Assembly: GCA_910585455.1 (NCBI GenBank)
Contig: CAJUEL010000016.1
Span: forward strand, 1-64,000
Length of the DNA: 64,000 bases
Origin: an uncultured Eisenbergiella sp.
GTDB lineage: Bacteria > Bacillota > Clostridia > Lachnospirales > Lachnospiraceae
Direction: 5' to 3'
Part shown: piece by piece, positions 24,269 to 33,674 of the stretch
How positions within the stretch are numbered: position 1 is the first letter of the stretch
How the letters are laid out: each line of letters starts with the position of its first letter
Translations under genes and position numbers: made by a program
The notes under the pieces: model-generated
The model's database searches: none
Seen by the model: the letters and a program-made list of their open reading frames with translations, nothing else
What the model was told of the DNA's origin: nothing

Positions 24269-26005
24269 TTATTTTCTGGCATCGATAATCGCCTGTACTT
24301 CATCCGTCAGCGTCTGTCCTCCCAGCTTATACCACTGATCCACAAACTCATCAAAGTAGTCGATATCTTTTTCTCCGATGATGATCTGCAGGCACATCTG
24401 CTGCTCCATTTTGTCCAGAGTCGGCTTCAGCGATACACTGGACTCTGTCGTATAACTATATGCCGGCGTGACAGGATGGTTTTCCGGCGTATCCAGAATA
24501 TTGGATCCCAAATAACGTCCATTATAATCGCTGAAATTATTTTTCGCGTTTTCGTCGGACGGATCCACGCCATCCGCAAACCGCCTGGCTCCTTCCGCTT
24601 TCCATCGGTCATAATCGGTCGTGCGCTCATTATCATTCATAACCCCTGTTTCAACCAGCTCCTTCGTCAACCTCCCAAGCTCCGGAACCACATCATAATA
24701 ATCCAGATTAAATCCTCCTGTCGGGAAAAGCGCTTCTCTGGACACGCCCTGATCAAAAACCGGCTTGACCGCTTCCATCCCCTCTTTATTAATACCACGG
24801 TATATATCATATTCAAGATTAATGATTTTGAGCAGCGCTTCCGGATTTTTACAGTTTTTATTGACAACAATAATATCGCCGGTAGGGGCAGGCGTCAGAT
24901 GATTATATTCCCCATTCTCATCAAGCGGCGCGTTAACAGGCATAAGCCGCGCTTCGGGATTATTGGAATAAATATCCACATTTCCTCCCCACCAGGGCGC
25001 AAACCATGCTCCCGCCAGCCCCGCATCAACAATCGCATCTGTCTCACCGGCCCCAACTCTTGTCAGAAACTGTTTATCTATCAGCCCCTCCTCATACATG
25101 CTCCGGAGTATTGCGAGACCTTCCTTCATTTCTGGCGCTGTCGATCCATAATAAACCTTTCCGCTTTCATCAGACATCCATTGCTTTGGATAAGCGCCCA
25201 CGCTGTGAAAGATCGGGTCTGCCGAAAACTTACTGCCATAGCCGTTTACCGGTTCCGTCGCGTTCAGCGCAAGCCCCAGCGTATTTCCTTCCCCGTTTTC
25301 CCCCGGATCCTTCTCCATAAATTCCTTCAAAATATATTTGAGGTCATCGAGCGTTTTGGGAGGATCCAGATTCAGCTTTTCCATCCAATCCGCGCGCAGC
25401 CATAGCAGATTATGCCCATACCCAATATTCGCGCTGGTCACCCCATACAGCTTTCCGTCAAAGGTCAGCGGATCCAGATTTCTGCCGTCAAAGGAGTCGT
25501 AGGTGGCACGCAGATAATCTCCCGCACATTTTTCATATACCTCCGACAGATCAGCCAGCATGTCGTTTTCAACCATCTGGCAAAATGTGAGATAATTTGC
25601 CGCCGGAATGTAAATGATATCAGGAAGATTACCGGATGCCATATTCAAAGAAAGCTTGTTATTATATTCGCTGGATTCCGCCTGCCACGCAATCTCCACA
25701 TTGATATTCAATTCGTCTCTGATCCAGTCCAGCATGATATTGTCCTCCGGAGACTGCCCCTCTATCAGATGCGGATTCGTTATCATCACCTTGGATATGG
25801 ATACGGTAACGGGCTCTTCATATTTTCCAAGCGGCGTCAACACAGTATCTGCCTCTTCCGGATTCTCTGTCCCAGACACGCTCCCGCCGGATGCTTCCGG
25901 CTCCCCCAAAATATTGCGCTCTGTGGCGTCTTTCTGTCCACATCCTGCAAGCAAAACAGAACCTGCCGCCAGCAAAGCAACCATTTTTTTTAACATTTTA
26001 TTCAT
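24269..26005 (-). CDS. Extracellular solute-binding lipoprotein of the LplABC-type transporter
   Basis: A 578-residue substrate-binding protein. The lipobox LLAGC near residue 21 predicts a diacylglycerol anchor. The mature part is typical of the large LplA-like family used for oligosaccharides. The YesM/YesN system upstream is the usual regulator for such transporters. AGGGTAAG and a GGAGGG stretch precede the ATG. The substrate cannot be read from the sequence. Confidence 0.9.
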   Translation of the reverse strand: MNKMLKKMVALLAAGSVLLAGCGQKDATERNILGEPEASGGSVSGTENPEEADTVLTPLGKYEEPVTVSISKVMITNPHLIEGQSPEDNIMLDWIRDELNINVEIAWQAESSEYNNKLSLNMASGNLPDIIYIPAANYLTFCQMVENDMLADLSEVYEKCAGDYLRATYDSFDGRNLDPLTFDGKLYGVTSANIGYGHNLLWLRADWMEKLNLDPPKTLDDLKYILKEFMEKDPGENGEGNTLGLALNATEPVNGYGSKFSADPIFHSVGAYPKQWMSDESGKVYYGSTAPEMKEGLAILRSMYEEGLIDKQFLTRVGAGETDAIVDAGLAGAWFAPWWGGNVDIYSNNPEARLMPVNAPLDENGEYNHLTPAPTGDIIVVNKNCKNPEALLKIINLEYDIYRGINKEGMEAVKPVFDQGVSREALFPTGGFNLDYYDVVPELGRLTKELVETGVMNDNERTTDYDRWKAEGARRFADGVDPSDENAKNNFSDYNGRYLGSNILDTPENHPVTPAYSYTTESSVSLKPTLDKMEQQMCLQIIIGEKDIDYFDEFVDQWYKLGGQTLTDEVQAIIDARK

Positions 26006-26095
26006 ACTCTTACCCTCCAGATCGTCATACTGACTTCCATGCCGCCGCTTTGCGGCGACTCAAATCAGGATGAAGAATTTTCAAGACATTCTCCG

Positions 26096-26157
26096 GTGTG
26101 AAGTTTTAGATTTTCTTACGCGGCGTCTTTTAGACGCCTTGGAAAATCTCTTCACAC
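26096..26157. terminator. Long hairpin at the end of the PhnP-like gene
   Basis: GTGTGAAG and AGATTTTC pair with GAAAATCT and CTTCACAC around an inner GGCGTC-TTTTA-GACGCC stem. The structure overlaps the stop codon of the metallohydrolase and separates it from the solute-binding protein gene, so the transporter probably has its own promoter or depends on read-through. Confidence 0.6.
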
Positions 26158-27042
26158 AAGTTCCGCAAAAGACAGGCCATCATAAGCAACTGTCATCCGA
26201 TACGGCGTTTCATAATTGCGATAATACGCTTCCAGATCCTCATGCGTATACTCCTGCTCCTGATTGATATGGCTCAAAAAAACATGGCTTTGATCATATA
26301 ATGTCCCCTGTTCATACAGCCTTTTGCACAAATAATTTGCGCTCCGGACGTCCAAATGCGAATATGGCATATCGCCTCTGTCACAGCTTCCAAAGGTAGC
26401 CTCAACAATCATAAAGTCTAGCTTTTTTCCTGCCAGAAAATCCAGCGTCTCCCTGCCAAAATATCCGGTATCCAAGGCATACAGCATGGATTTTCCATTG
26501 GGAAAACGAATCAGATAATTGGCGCTGTTTTTTTCAACATGGCCCTGATGGGAGCCTTTTAAAGGGATAACCCCATAAGCTCCTATTGCGCACTCCTCAA
26601 AAAACCGGAGCTGATGGAATACAAAATGCTCTGACAGGCTTTCAAAAACATAATTCTCTTTTCCATCCAGCTTCATGCGGTTAAATCTTTCCAAAAAACC
26701 GTAAGCCTCATCCGTAAAATATACGTGCACTCTCTGACCATTCCCTCTGCTGATCATTGCTTTTAAAAACAAATTGAACAGGTTAAAATGGTCTTCATGT
26801 GTATGCGTAATCAATAAATATTTCAGATCGAAAAGATCCGTATTCTGTCGAATACATTCTGCAAAGATATCGCTCCCCATATCAATCATCAGTTCCCCGG
26901 ATACTCTGAAACAGGATCGCATCCGTATTTCCTTTCCGCCAACCCGCCGCGCATTCTCACAAATTCGACATCTGCAAAACGGTGTGGGAATTCCTTCTCC
27001 GGCGCCTGTACCAAGAAACTGCATCGCAGCATTTCTCATCAT
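26152..27042 (-). CDS. PhnP-like metallo-beta-lactamase fold phosphodiesterase
   Basis: A 296-residue metallohydrolase. HTHEDH is the binuclear metal site, with further His residues in GSHQGH and DTGYF. The N-terminal FLGTGAGEGIPTPFCRCRIC matches the PhnP subgroup, which opens cyclic ribose phosphates and has a structural zinc bound by Cys residues. It sits between the two-component system and the sugar transporter, so it may process a phosphorylated or cyclic sugar produced from the imported substrate. Confidence 0.8.
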   Translation of the reverse strand: MMRNAAMQFLGTGAGEGIPTPFCRCRICENARRVGGKEIRMRSCFRVSGELMIDMGSDIFAECIRQNTDLFDLKYLLITHTHEDHFNLFNLFLKAMISRGNGQRVHVYFTDEAYGFLERFNRMKLDGKENYVFESLSEHFVFHQLRFFEECAIGAYGVIPLKGSHQGHVEKNSANYLIRFPNGKSMLYALDTGYFGRETLDFLAGKKLDFMIVEATFGSCDRGDMPYSHLDVRSANYLCKRLYEQGTLYDQSHVFLSHINQEQEYTHEDLEAYYRNYETPYRMTVAYDGLSFAELV

Positions 27043-27180
27043 TTACCTCCATAAAACCGCACGCTCTGGACACACACTGCGCCAAAGGCTGCTGCCAGCC
27101 TACAGCCTTTTTCCCGCGCGCAGACACACGTTAACGTCGTTTTCTTATATGGCAGCAAGTTAAAAGCTTCCTGCCGTACA

Positions 27181-27211
27181 AAAAACCTTCCATTTTGAGT
27201 CTGGAAGGTTT
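27181..27211 (-). terminator. Intrinsic terminator after the response regulator
   Basis: On the minus strand AACCTTCCA pairs with TGGAAGGTT and is followed by TTTTTTG. It ends the YesM/YesN transcript. The region 27043-27311 otherwise holds no gene; a second small GGCTG/CAGCC hairpin is at about 27085-27115. Confidence 0.8.
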
Positions 27212-27311
27212 ACGGCCGGATGCCTGCCAGATCAAAATGTCATGATCGGTTACATCCATCATTATAAATGAATAAAAAAAAATTAGAAATTAAAAATCAG
27301 ATATAAAAATT

Positions 27312-28115
27312 TCACAAATCAGATATTTCTCTCGTCTTCTTTTTGTATTCCTTTGGGGTATATCCCGTATATTTTTTAAATATTGTGCTGAAATACTGCG
27401 GATTATTGCCAAACCCGCTTTTTTCAGCAACCATATAAAGGCGTTTTTCTCCCATGGTCTGTATCAATTGCTTTGCCCGCTCTATCCTTCTTTTGGTAAT
27501 CCATGTGGAATAGGATTCTCCCGCCTTTTTGGCAAATGCTTTTCCGACATAATCTTTATTCCGATAAACGAGATTTTCCGAAAGCCAGCTGATGCTGAGC
27601 TCTTCATTATCCAGATGAAGCATGGAATATCGCATCATTTCATCCACAAAATCCATATGCCCATCCGTTTCCTCCGGTTCTCCCCAGCCTCCTGTCCTAT
27701 CCATGCCTGCCCTGGATATATTTTTCCTTTCCTCAATTCTTTTTATGGATTGTTTTAACACCTCCATAATTTCCTTTTCCCCGCAGGGCTTGAGCAGATA
27801 ATATTTCACACCCTCCCGCATTGCATTTTGAGCAAACTCAAACTCCGCATAACCGGACAATACAATGAATTCCGTATGATTATTCTGTTCCCTGTCCCAC
27901 CGGATCAGCTCGATGCCATCCATGACGGGCATCCTGACGTCCGTGATGACCAGCTCCGGCTTTAATTCCCTGATTGCCGACATGGCCTCAAAAGCGTTGG
28001 TACAGGTTCTGCATAATTCAACGCCACATTTCCCCCAGTCGATCACCTTCTCCATAGCTCTCAAAACAATTTCTTCATCATCCACAATAATCGCTTTATA
28101 CATAGCTTTTCCCAT
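27312..28115 (-). CDS. Response regulator with AraC-type DNA-binding domain (YesN-like)
   Basis: A 267-residue regulator. The receiver domain has the acidic pair VDDEE, the phosphorylated Asp in LVITDVRMPVMDG and the conserved Lys in YYLLKPCGE. The C-terminal AraC domain ends QYFSTIFKKYTGYTPKEYKK. The usual linker between the domains is short, making the protein smaller than a typical YesN (about 500). It starts next to the kinase stop and is certainly co-expressed with it; its likely targets are the PhnP-like and transporter genes downstream. Confidence 0.9.
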   Translation of the reverse strand: MGKAMYKAIIVDDEEIVLRAMEKVIDWGKCGVELCRTCTNAFEAMSAIRELKPELVITDVRMPVMDGIELIRWDREQNNHTEFIVLSGYAEFEFAQNAMREGVKYYLLKPCGEKEIMEVLKQSIKRIEERKNISRAGMDRTGGWGEPEETDGHMDFVDEMMRYSMLHLDNEELSISWLSENLVYRNKDYVGKAFAKKAGESYSTWITKRRIERAKQLIQTMGEKRLYMVAEKSGFGNNPQYFSTIFKKYTGYTPKEYKKKTREISDL

Positions 28116-28116
28116 C

Positions 28117-29835
28117 TCATCCTGGCAGTCTCATTTCAACAATTGTTCCATGTCCCGTATTATGAAGAACCAGCCCATATTTATCTGAAAATAAAAGCTT
28201 TATTCTGCTTTGTATATTTTTCAGACCAATTTTCATACCGGTATTTTGCACCACGGAGCTATCATCCATATCATCCAACAGGGTCTCATCAATTCCCGGA
28301 CCATTATCCTCTACTACAACCGATACATCCTCCAGCTCAGACCGGCAGTAAATCCGGATCCGGCAGGTCGTCAGCATTGCCTCCAAGGCATATTTAATGC
28401 TGTTTTCCACAATATTCTGTAACGCGAGCCGGGGGATCCGTAACGTTTCCAGCGCAGCCGGAATATCAATGGATACCTGCAGCCGTTCCTGATATCTGTA
28501 CTTTTGTATCGCTATGTAATGGTGCACAGCTTCTATTTCCTTATACAGGGGTACAAGATCGCTCCCCTCCTCCAGGGTATATCGCATCAATGCGCCCAAC
28601 GACTCTGCAATGTGGGAAATATCTTTTTGCCCGTTTGCCTTCGCCATCCAGTTAACCGTCTGGAGGGTGTTAAAAAGAAAATGGGGATTGAGCTGATTCC
28701 TTAAAGCCTTTATGGTCGCGTCATTCACAAGAAGCTGCTTGACATAATTGTCATCAATCAAAGCGCAGATATCCGACTCCATCTTTTCAAAGCAACGGTG
28801 TAAAAACCCAATTTCATCCGCACGTTTCTCATAAAGCGGATCCGGCAGTATATTCCTCTCCCCCTCCGCAAAACGCCGCATTTTATTGATCAGCACATCA
28901 AAATGCTTCGTGATGGATTGTATCAGCCTGTTACATAAAAAAAATGATAAAAGCAGCAATACCAGAACCAGTGCCAAAATCCATTTGCGCAGCATCATGA
29001 CCGGATTCATGACCGAATCAAACGGAATGCTCAGCACATAAATCCATTCCTTCGAAATTCTTCGGGCAAATGTGACAAACATCTTTTTCCCATTCAGCTC
29101 CATTATTTTCCAGCCAGCTTCTCCGGAAAGCTCAATCGGCCTTATTTCATCATCCATATTTGAAAAAACAGATTGCGTGTCATCATAAATGCTGATTGCA
29201 GGCTGATATAGCAGGTCCGGGTTTTTATACAAATAGGTATCAATGAGCTTTTCCATGTCAATGCTGATCGCTACAGTTCCCAGATTTTGGAAAGAAGCAT
29301 GATAAATATCCTTTATCTTTCTGACACAGTGCAAATGCCTGTCATCCGAAACCCAGATAACAGCCCCTTTCGCCAGCTCCGCCTGTTCTCCGAGCGCTTC
29401 CAGTTTCTTCTCATTTATCCGGAATTCTCCTACAGACAGACAATTGCTTCCCGCATGTACAGAAATCCCGTCAATATACGCATTCCCGGTGAACTTTTCC
29501 GACAGCAGCCTGTAACAGTTGACCGCCATTTCGTTATAAGCATATGTAGGCACTCTTTTTCTCAGATTAGGACCATGCAACTGAAAGGATGTCTGTACTT
29601 CCTGACTGGTCACAATCAAATCGCTCAGCATCTCGATTTCAGAAAGGCTGTATTCTATTCTGGAAACAGTCATATTCAATATCTGGTCCGCATTTTTGTA
29701 AAGCAGCATATCATATTTTTGGAATACAAACGAAGCGCCGCCGAGCATGGCAAAGAGAAAGGTGAGCATGACAGGAAATATGATCATATTCACTTTATTT
29801 TTCAGCTTCTGATTTATGAAAAATCTTCGGAACAT
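28117..29835 (-). CDS. Sensor histidine kinase, YesM family
   Basis: A 572-residue membrane kinase with two membrane segments (MIIFPVMLTFLFAMLGG and ILALVLVLLLLSFFL) bracketing an extracytoplasmic sensor of about 250 residues, then HAMP, the phospho-acceptor region NPHFLFNTLQTVNW and an ATPase domain with VEDNGPGI and GIGLKN-type G boxes (here MKIGLKNIQSR). The ATG at 29833-29835 has GGAG 8 nt upstream; an upstream extension is not supported. It forms an operon with the response regulator and senses an external signal, probably a sugar. Confidence 0.9.
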   Translation of the reverse strand: MFRRFFINQKLKNKVNMIIFPVMLTFLFAMLGGASFVFQKYDMLLYKNADQILNMTVSRIEYSLSEIEMLSDLIVTSQEVQTSFQLHGPNLRKRVPTYAYNEMAVNCYRLLSEKFTGNAYIDGISVHAGSNCLSVGEFRINEKKLEALGEQAELAKGAVIWVSDDRHLHCVRKIKDIYHASFQNLGTVAISIDMEKLIDTYLYKNPDLLYQPAISIYDDTQSVFSNMDDEIRPIELSGEAGWKIMELNGKKMFVTFARRISKEWIYVLSIPFDSVMNPVMMLRKWILALVLVLLLLSFFLCNRLIQSITKHFDVLINKMRRFAEGERNILPDPLYEKRADEIGFLHRCFEKMESDICALIDDNYVKQLLVNDATIKALRNQLNPHFLFNTLQTVNWMAKANGQKDISHIAESLGALMRYTLEEGSDLVPLYKEIEAVHHYIAIQKYRYQERLQVSIDIPAALETLRIPRLALQNIVENSIKYALEAMLTTCRIRIYCRSELEDVSVVVEDNGPGIDETLLDDMDDSSVVQNTGMKIGLKNIQSRIKLLFSDKYGLVLHNTGHGTIVEMRLPG

Positions 29836-30007
29836 AATAGTCTCCATTCCGGAGCGTTTACGCAACGGGGCGTTTGCCATCAAAGCTGTTTGTGACGCTC
29901 CGCCGCAAACAGCCATGTAAAATAGGCCATCAGGTCTATTGCACTGTTCCTCTTCAAAGCCATTATAACGAACCGCCAGAAGTTTATCAACTGGTTTTCA
30001 TTGGTTC

Positions 30008-30047
30008 TAAAAAAGGAGCCGCCGGTTCTCCACCCGAAAGCTCCTTT
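30008..30047 (-). terminator. Terminator after the DUF378 gene
   Basis: On the minus strand AAAGGAGC pairs with GCTCCTTT and is followed by a T run. It lies just behind the DUF378 stop codon. Confidence 0.7.
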
Positions 30048-30053
30048 CCCTTC

Positions 30054-30260
30054 CTATTCGCCCTGTCTGTTTCCAATCCGGCCGAAAAAGGTCAATAAAT
30101 AAAGTCCGCAAAGCCCCACAATCACATAGACAATTCTGGAAAGCCAGCTCATCTGACCAAACAGCGTCGCCACCAGATCCAGCCGGAACAATCCGATCAG
30201 CCCCCAGTTGAGCGCGCCGATGAACGCGATTGCGAGCGCGGTATAATCAAGCGCTTTCAC
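30054..30260 (-). CDS. DUF378 small membrane protein
   Basis: A 68-residue protein with two hydrophobic segments and the family signature IGALNWGLIGLF. A GTG at 30258-30260 with AAAGGAGG 8 nt upstream gives the standard N-terminus (KALDYTALAIAFIGALNW); a GTG 9 bp further upstream overlaps that ribosome binding site and is less likely. It has two or so membrane helices and no known function. Confidence 0.85.
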   Translation of the reverse strand: MKALDYTALAIAFIGALNWGLIGLFRLDLVATLFGQMSWLSRIVYVIVGLCGLYLLTFFGRIGNRQGE

Positions 30261-30342
30261 ATCAGCCACCTCCTTTGCTCTACGCCGTTATCATGCCCAT
30301 GCTTATTGATTTTTATTAGTGGAAAATTTTTCATCGTACAGA

Positions 30343-30370
30343 TAACAGCTCAGACAAATCCGAACTGTTA
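30343..30370. repeat. Dispersed palindrome, copy 2
   Basis: TAACAGCTC and GAACTGTTA, with an inner TCaGA/TCcGA, form the hairpin. It overlaps the stop codon of the ATPase gene. Related to copies at 17887, 43993, 47583 and 60975. Confidence 0.6.
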
Positions 30371-31165
30371 CGACAGCAAAATCCTGTCATTATCCAACGC
30401 CTTGCCCGCGCCTATGCGGAATTTTTCCAGAAGCGCCGAAACCGTCATATCCATCCGTTCCTGTCCTTCCACATCCAGAACGATGTTTCCGTCATCCATC
30501 ATCAGCGTCCGGTTGCCCAGCTCCAGCGCCTGCTGCATGTTATGGGTCACCATCAGGCAGGTGATATGATTTTTTTCAACGATTTTCCGGGTCAGATCCA
30601 GAACCTTCTCCGCTGTGCCTGGGTCCAGCGCCGCCGTATGCTCATCCAGAAGCAACAGCTTTGGAGGAACCAGCGTCGCCATCAGAAGCGTGAGCGCCTG
30701 CCGCTGTCCGCCGGAAAGAATCCCCACCGGCTGCTTCATCCGGTCCTCCAGTCCCATTTCCAGAAGGGACAGCTGTTCTTTGAAAAAAGCCTTATCCCTT
30801 TTGGATATGCGGCTGAAAGGGATGCTTCCCCTGGACGCGCGCAGATAAGCCAGCGCCAGATTTTCCTCGATAGTCATATGAGGCGCCGTTCCTTTCAGCG
30901 GATCCTGAAACAGGCGTCCGATCATGCGGCTTCTTTTATATTCTTCCTCAAAGGTGATATTTTTTCCGTTCAAAAATATGGAACCCTCATCCACATAAAA
31001 GCTTCCCGCGATCGCGTTGAGCATGGTGGATTTTCCCGCGCCGTTGGACCCGATGATCGTGGCAAAATCCCCTTCCTTCAAATGAAGGGATAAATCCCGC
31101 ATCGCGCATTTTTCATTGACAGTGCCCGGATGAAAGGTTTTTTTGATATGTTCCAGCGATAGCAT
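30368..31165 (-). CDS. trpZ: ABC transporter ATP-binding protein, TrpZ-like
   Basis: A 265-residue ATPase with Walker A GSNGAGKST, signature LSGGQRQALTLL and Walker B KLLLLDEHTAALD. The ATG at 31163-31165 follows GGGGGGAC. It is the third gene of an SBP-permease-ATPase transporter whose leader is a tryptophan-type T-box, so tryptophan import is the best guess. The symbol follows the trpXYZ naming used for such T-box transporters and is tentative. Confidence 0.8.
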   Translation of the reverse strand: MLSLEHIKKTFHPGTVNEKCAMRDLSLHLKEGDFATIIGSNGAGKSTMLNAIAGSFYVDEGSIFLNGKNITFEEEYKRSRMIGRLFQDPLKGTAPHMTIEENLALAYLRASRGSIPFSRISKRDKAFFKEQLSLLEMGLEDRMKQPVGILSGGQRQALTLLMATLVPPKLLLLDEHTAALDPGTAEKVLDLTRKIVEKNHITCLMVTHNMQQALELGNRTLMMDDGNIVLDVEGQERMDMTVSALLEKFRIGAGKALDNDRILLS

Positions 31166-31166
31166 C

Positions 31167-32075
31167 TTAACGTCCCCCCTTCTGCCTGGCGGCAAGCTTC
31201 CTTTTCTGAAAAGCGCTCCACTCCTTTAATGCCGGCGCTGCGATCGCGAGAGCGACCACCACCGCCGTCATGAGCTTGAGGCATTCGATGGGAACGATAG
31301 AGGTTTTTAATATGACCGCATACAAGAAACGGTATACAATGCTCCCCGCCACGGCGGCGATCACATTGCGCCCGACGCTGCGCCTGCCGAATATGGTCTC
31401 TCCGATGATCAGACACGCCAACCCGATCACCACAATCCCGGCGCCGCTGTTGATATCCGCCGATTTCTGGTATTGTCCCACAATCGCGCCGGACAGGGCG
31501 GTCAGGGCGTTTGATACGCACAGCCCCACGGAAATAGTGAACACCGGATTGATGGAGGATGCCTTCACCATATCTCTGTTATCCCCCGTCGCCCGGATGC
31601 TTAAGCCCAGCCGGGTTCCCAGAAACCACACCAGCAAAATGCCCGCCACGATGGTAACACCCGCCGCCAGAAGCAGCTTGTACCAGCTGCCGCCGACGCC
31701 CGTATCCCGCAGCATGGTGAACAGAGTTTCCTGCTTTAAAAGACTCACATTGGAGCTCCATCCCATCACCATCAGGTTCACGGTATAAAGTCCCGTATTG
31801 GTGACAATGCCCGCCAATATGGAGGGCACGCCCAGCCTGGTCTGCAGAAATGCCGTCACAAATCCGGCGGCTGCGCCCGCAAGCAATGCGGCAAAAACCG
31901 CGAAAAAGGGATGTCCCATCGCCGCCACTGTGACCGACACCGCCGCTCCCAGCACGAACCCGCCGTCTGTCGTCAAATCCGCAATATCCAGCACCCGATA
32001 GCTCAAAAACAAAGCCATCGCCACCAAAGCATACATAAATCCCAGCTCCAACGCCGTCTGCATCACATAAAGCAT
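31167..32075 (-). CDS. trpY: ABC transporter permease, TrpY-like
   Basis: A 302-residue permease of the branched-chain/TrpY type with about 8-9 hydrophobic segments and the conserved loops VLDIADLTTDGGF and SIRATGDNRDMVKASSIN. AAGGAAGG precedes the ATG at 32075. It ends 1 bp before the start of the ATPase gene and is translationally coupled to it. The assignment to tryptophan depends on the T-box upstream of the operon. Confidence 0.8.
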   Translation of the reverse strand: MLYVMQTALELGFMYALVAMALFLSYRVLDIADLTTDGGFVLGAAVSVTVAAMGHPFFAVFAALLAGAAAGFVTAFLQTRLGVPSILAGIVTNTGLYTVNLMVMGWSSNVSLLKQETLFTMLRDTGVGGSWYKLLLAAGVTIVAGILLVWFLGTRLGLSIRATGDNRDMVKASSINPVFTISVGLCVSNALTALSGAIVGQYQKSADINSGAGIVVIGLACLIIGETIFGRRSVGRNVIAAVAGSIVYRFLYAVILKTSIVPIECLKLMTAVVVALAIAAPALKEWSAFQKRKLAARQKGGR

Positions 32076-32140
32076 TGCATTTCCTTCCTTTCGCGGCACT
32101 TATGTGGGACAGCCCAAAATGGCCGCCCCACAAAGCCCTT

Positions 32141-33271
32141 TTAATCCTCCGTCGTGACTACCTCAACCAATTCACCCATACCGGAAAATGCGGAATAATC
32201 TGCTCCCAGCCTTTGAGCCGTTTCCGTATTCACGGTGATGATCCCGCCATCTGCCAGATAATAATCCTCCAGCCCTTCCATTCCCTGCGTCAATGCCTGA
32301 TAAGCCAGATCCGCAGTCTCATATCCAAGTTTTGTATAATTGACGCCGCAGGTGGCAAACGCGCCGTTTCGCACAAAGGAATCCGCTCCTGTATAATGGG
32401 GAATTCCCGCGTCGGCCAGGTCCTCATAAATCGCCAGCTCCGCCGCCATGATCACATTATCCGTAGGTGTGAAAATCGCATCCACTCCTTCCGCGATCAG
32501 CGCGCTCGCCGCCGTGATCACCTCATCGTTGGTGTTCGCCGTTTTTTCCACACAGGCAATTTCCTTTTCATCCAGATAGGCCTTTGCGTCCGCGATCGGC
32601 GTTTTGGAATTATCCTCGGACAGAGAATACAGAAGCCCTACCTTTTTCACATCGGGATTCTGCGCCAGCATCATATCCAGAATGAAAGCCGTGTTCAGCG
32701 CATCCGATGTGCCTGTCACATAATCGATTCCCGTCATGCTTGCCGCCTCCGGGTCGGAGATCGCCGCAAACACCACCGGCGTTTTTGTCTCCTCCGCACA
32801 GTTTGCCATCACCTGGGCCGCCAGCGTCGCGATCGGGATGATCGCATCCACCTCATCGGAAATCGCCTGCGTGCCGATCTGGTTTAATACGGACTGGTCG
32901 CCCTGCCCGGAATACACCTCATATTCTATGGTAATCTGATTATCCGCCGCGATCTGATCCAGTTCTACACAGACCGCATTGGCGATCTCATCCAGGGATG
33001 CGTGATCCATCTGCTTTACCACCGCGATTTTGTAAGAGCCGCCTGCTGCCTCTTCATTTTCTCCGGCATCCTCTGCCGCGTTCTCCGCTTTCCTGGCGGC
33101 AGTATCTTCCGCTTTTCCTGCGGCAGCGCTTTCTGTAGAATCCTCCGCTTCATCCGCCGTCACGTTCTGCACAGCGCTCTCTGTGGGCGCTCCCTTTGCG
33201 TTGCCACATCCGGCAACCAGCATAACCGTCATCACCGCTGCCAACATTGTGCTCACTGTTCTTTTTTTCAT
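32141..33271 (-). CDS. trpX: ABC transporter substrate-binding lipoprotein, TrpX-like
   Basis: A 376-residue binding protein. The lipobox MLVAGC predicts a membrane anchor, followed by an acidic, Ala/Glu-rich linker (about residues 25-75) before the periplasmic-binding fold (YKIAVVKQMDHASLDEI). It belongs to the ABC_sub_bind (PF04392-like) family used by TrpXYZ transporters. AGGAGG precedes the ATG at 33271. It is the first gene after the T-box leader. Confidence 0.85.
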   Translation of the reverse strand: MKKRTVSTMLAAVMTVMLVAGCGNAKGAPTESAVQNVTADEAEDSTESAAAGKAEDTAARKAENAAEDAGENEEAAGGSYKIAVVKQMDHASLDEIANAVCVELDQIAADNQITIEYEVYSGQGDQSVLNQIGTQAISDEVDAIIPIATLAAQVMANCAEETKTPVVFAAISDPEAASMTGIDYVTGTSDALNTAFILDMMLAQNPDVKKVGLLYSLSEDNSKTPIADAKAYLDEKEIACVEKTANTNDEVITAASALIAEGVDAIFTPTDNVIMAAELAIYEDLADAGIPHYTGADSFVRNGAFATCGVNYTKLGYETADLAYQALTQGMEGLEDYYLADGGIITVNTETAQRLGADYSAFSGMGELVEVVTTED

Positions 33272-33351
33272 GTTCTTTTCCTCCTCGTTTGATTGAAAAA
33301 CTGTGGTTGCAGAAAGGAAGAAACAGGAATCCATATGCCCTTTGTACGACG

Positions 33352-33624
33352 AAAAACCGCCCCAAGCTTTCGCTTGAGACGGTTATAATCTGCATTATAA
33401 TCGCGGTACCACTCAAATTGGCATATCGCCCACTCTACGTGTACTAACATACACTCCTCATTGATAACGGGTTTGGTTCCCGACGGTTCCTACTCTTTTC
33501 ATTTCGGGCCGCCCTCGAAAGTCCATTCAGTCATCTGCTCCGTACCGCAATCCCACCACCTGCGGCTCTCTGTAACCTCGCGAAAAGACCTACTCCTCTT
33601 TCTCATCGGTTTCTTCTGTTTCTA
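33352..33624 (-). ncRNA. T-box riboswitch, probably tryptophan-specific
   Basis: The leader ends with the T-box sequence GTGGTACCGCG (minus strand, near 33412-33402) and an intrinsic terminator CCGTCTCAAGC-GAAA-GCTTGGGGCGG followed by TTTTT (33384-33352). Upstream it has the Stem I arrangement, with CTGAA-TGG-ACTTTCGAGG at 33534-33511. The specifier-loop position reads TGG (33525-33523), the tryptophan codon. Uncharged tRNA-Trp would thus switch on the transporter genes. The specifier assignment is by eye. Confidence 0.85.
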
Positions 33625-33630
33625 AAGGGT

Positions 33631-33659
33631 ATTCTATTCCAGATTTCAGGAAATGTCAA
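33631..33659 (-). promoter_or_regulatory. Promoter of the T-box/TrpXYZ-like operon
   Basis: A perfect -35 TTGACA (33659-33654) and a -10 TAGAAT (33636-33631) lie 17 bp apart, directly upstream of T-box Stem I. Confidence 0.85.
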
Positions 33660-33674
33660 TCCCCTTTTTTCATT

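Noticed and set aside
33268..33450. Small open frame in the TrpXYZ leader
   Set aside because: It lies inside the T-box antiterminator and terminator.
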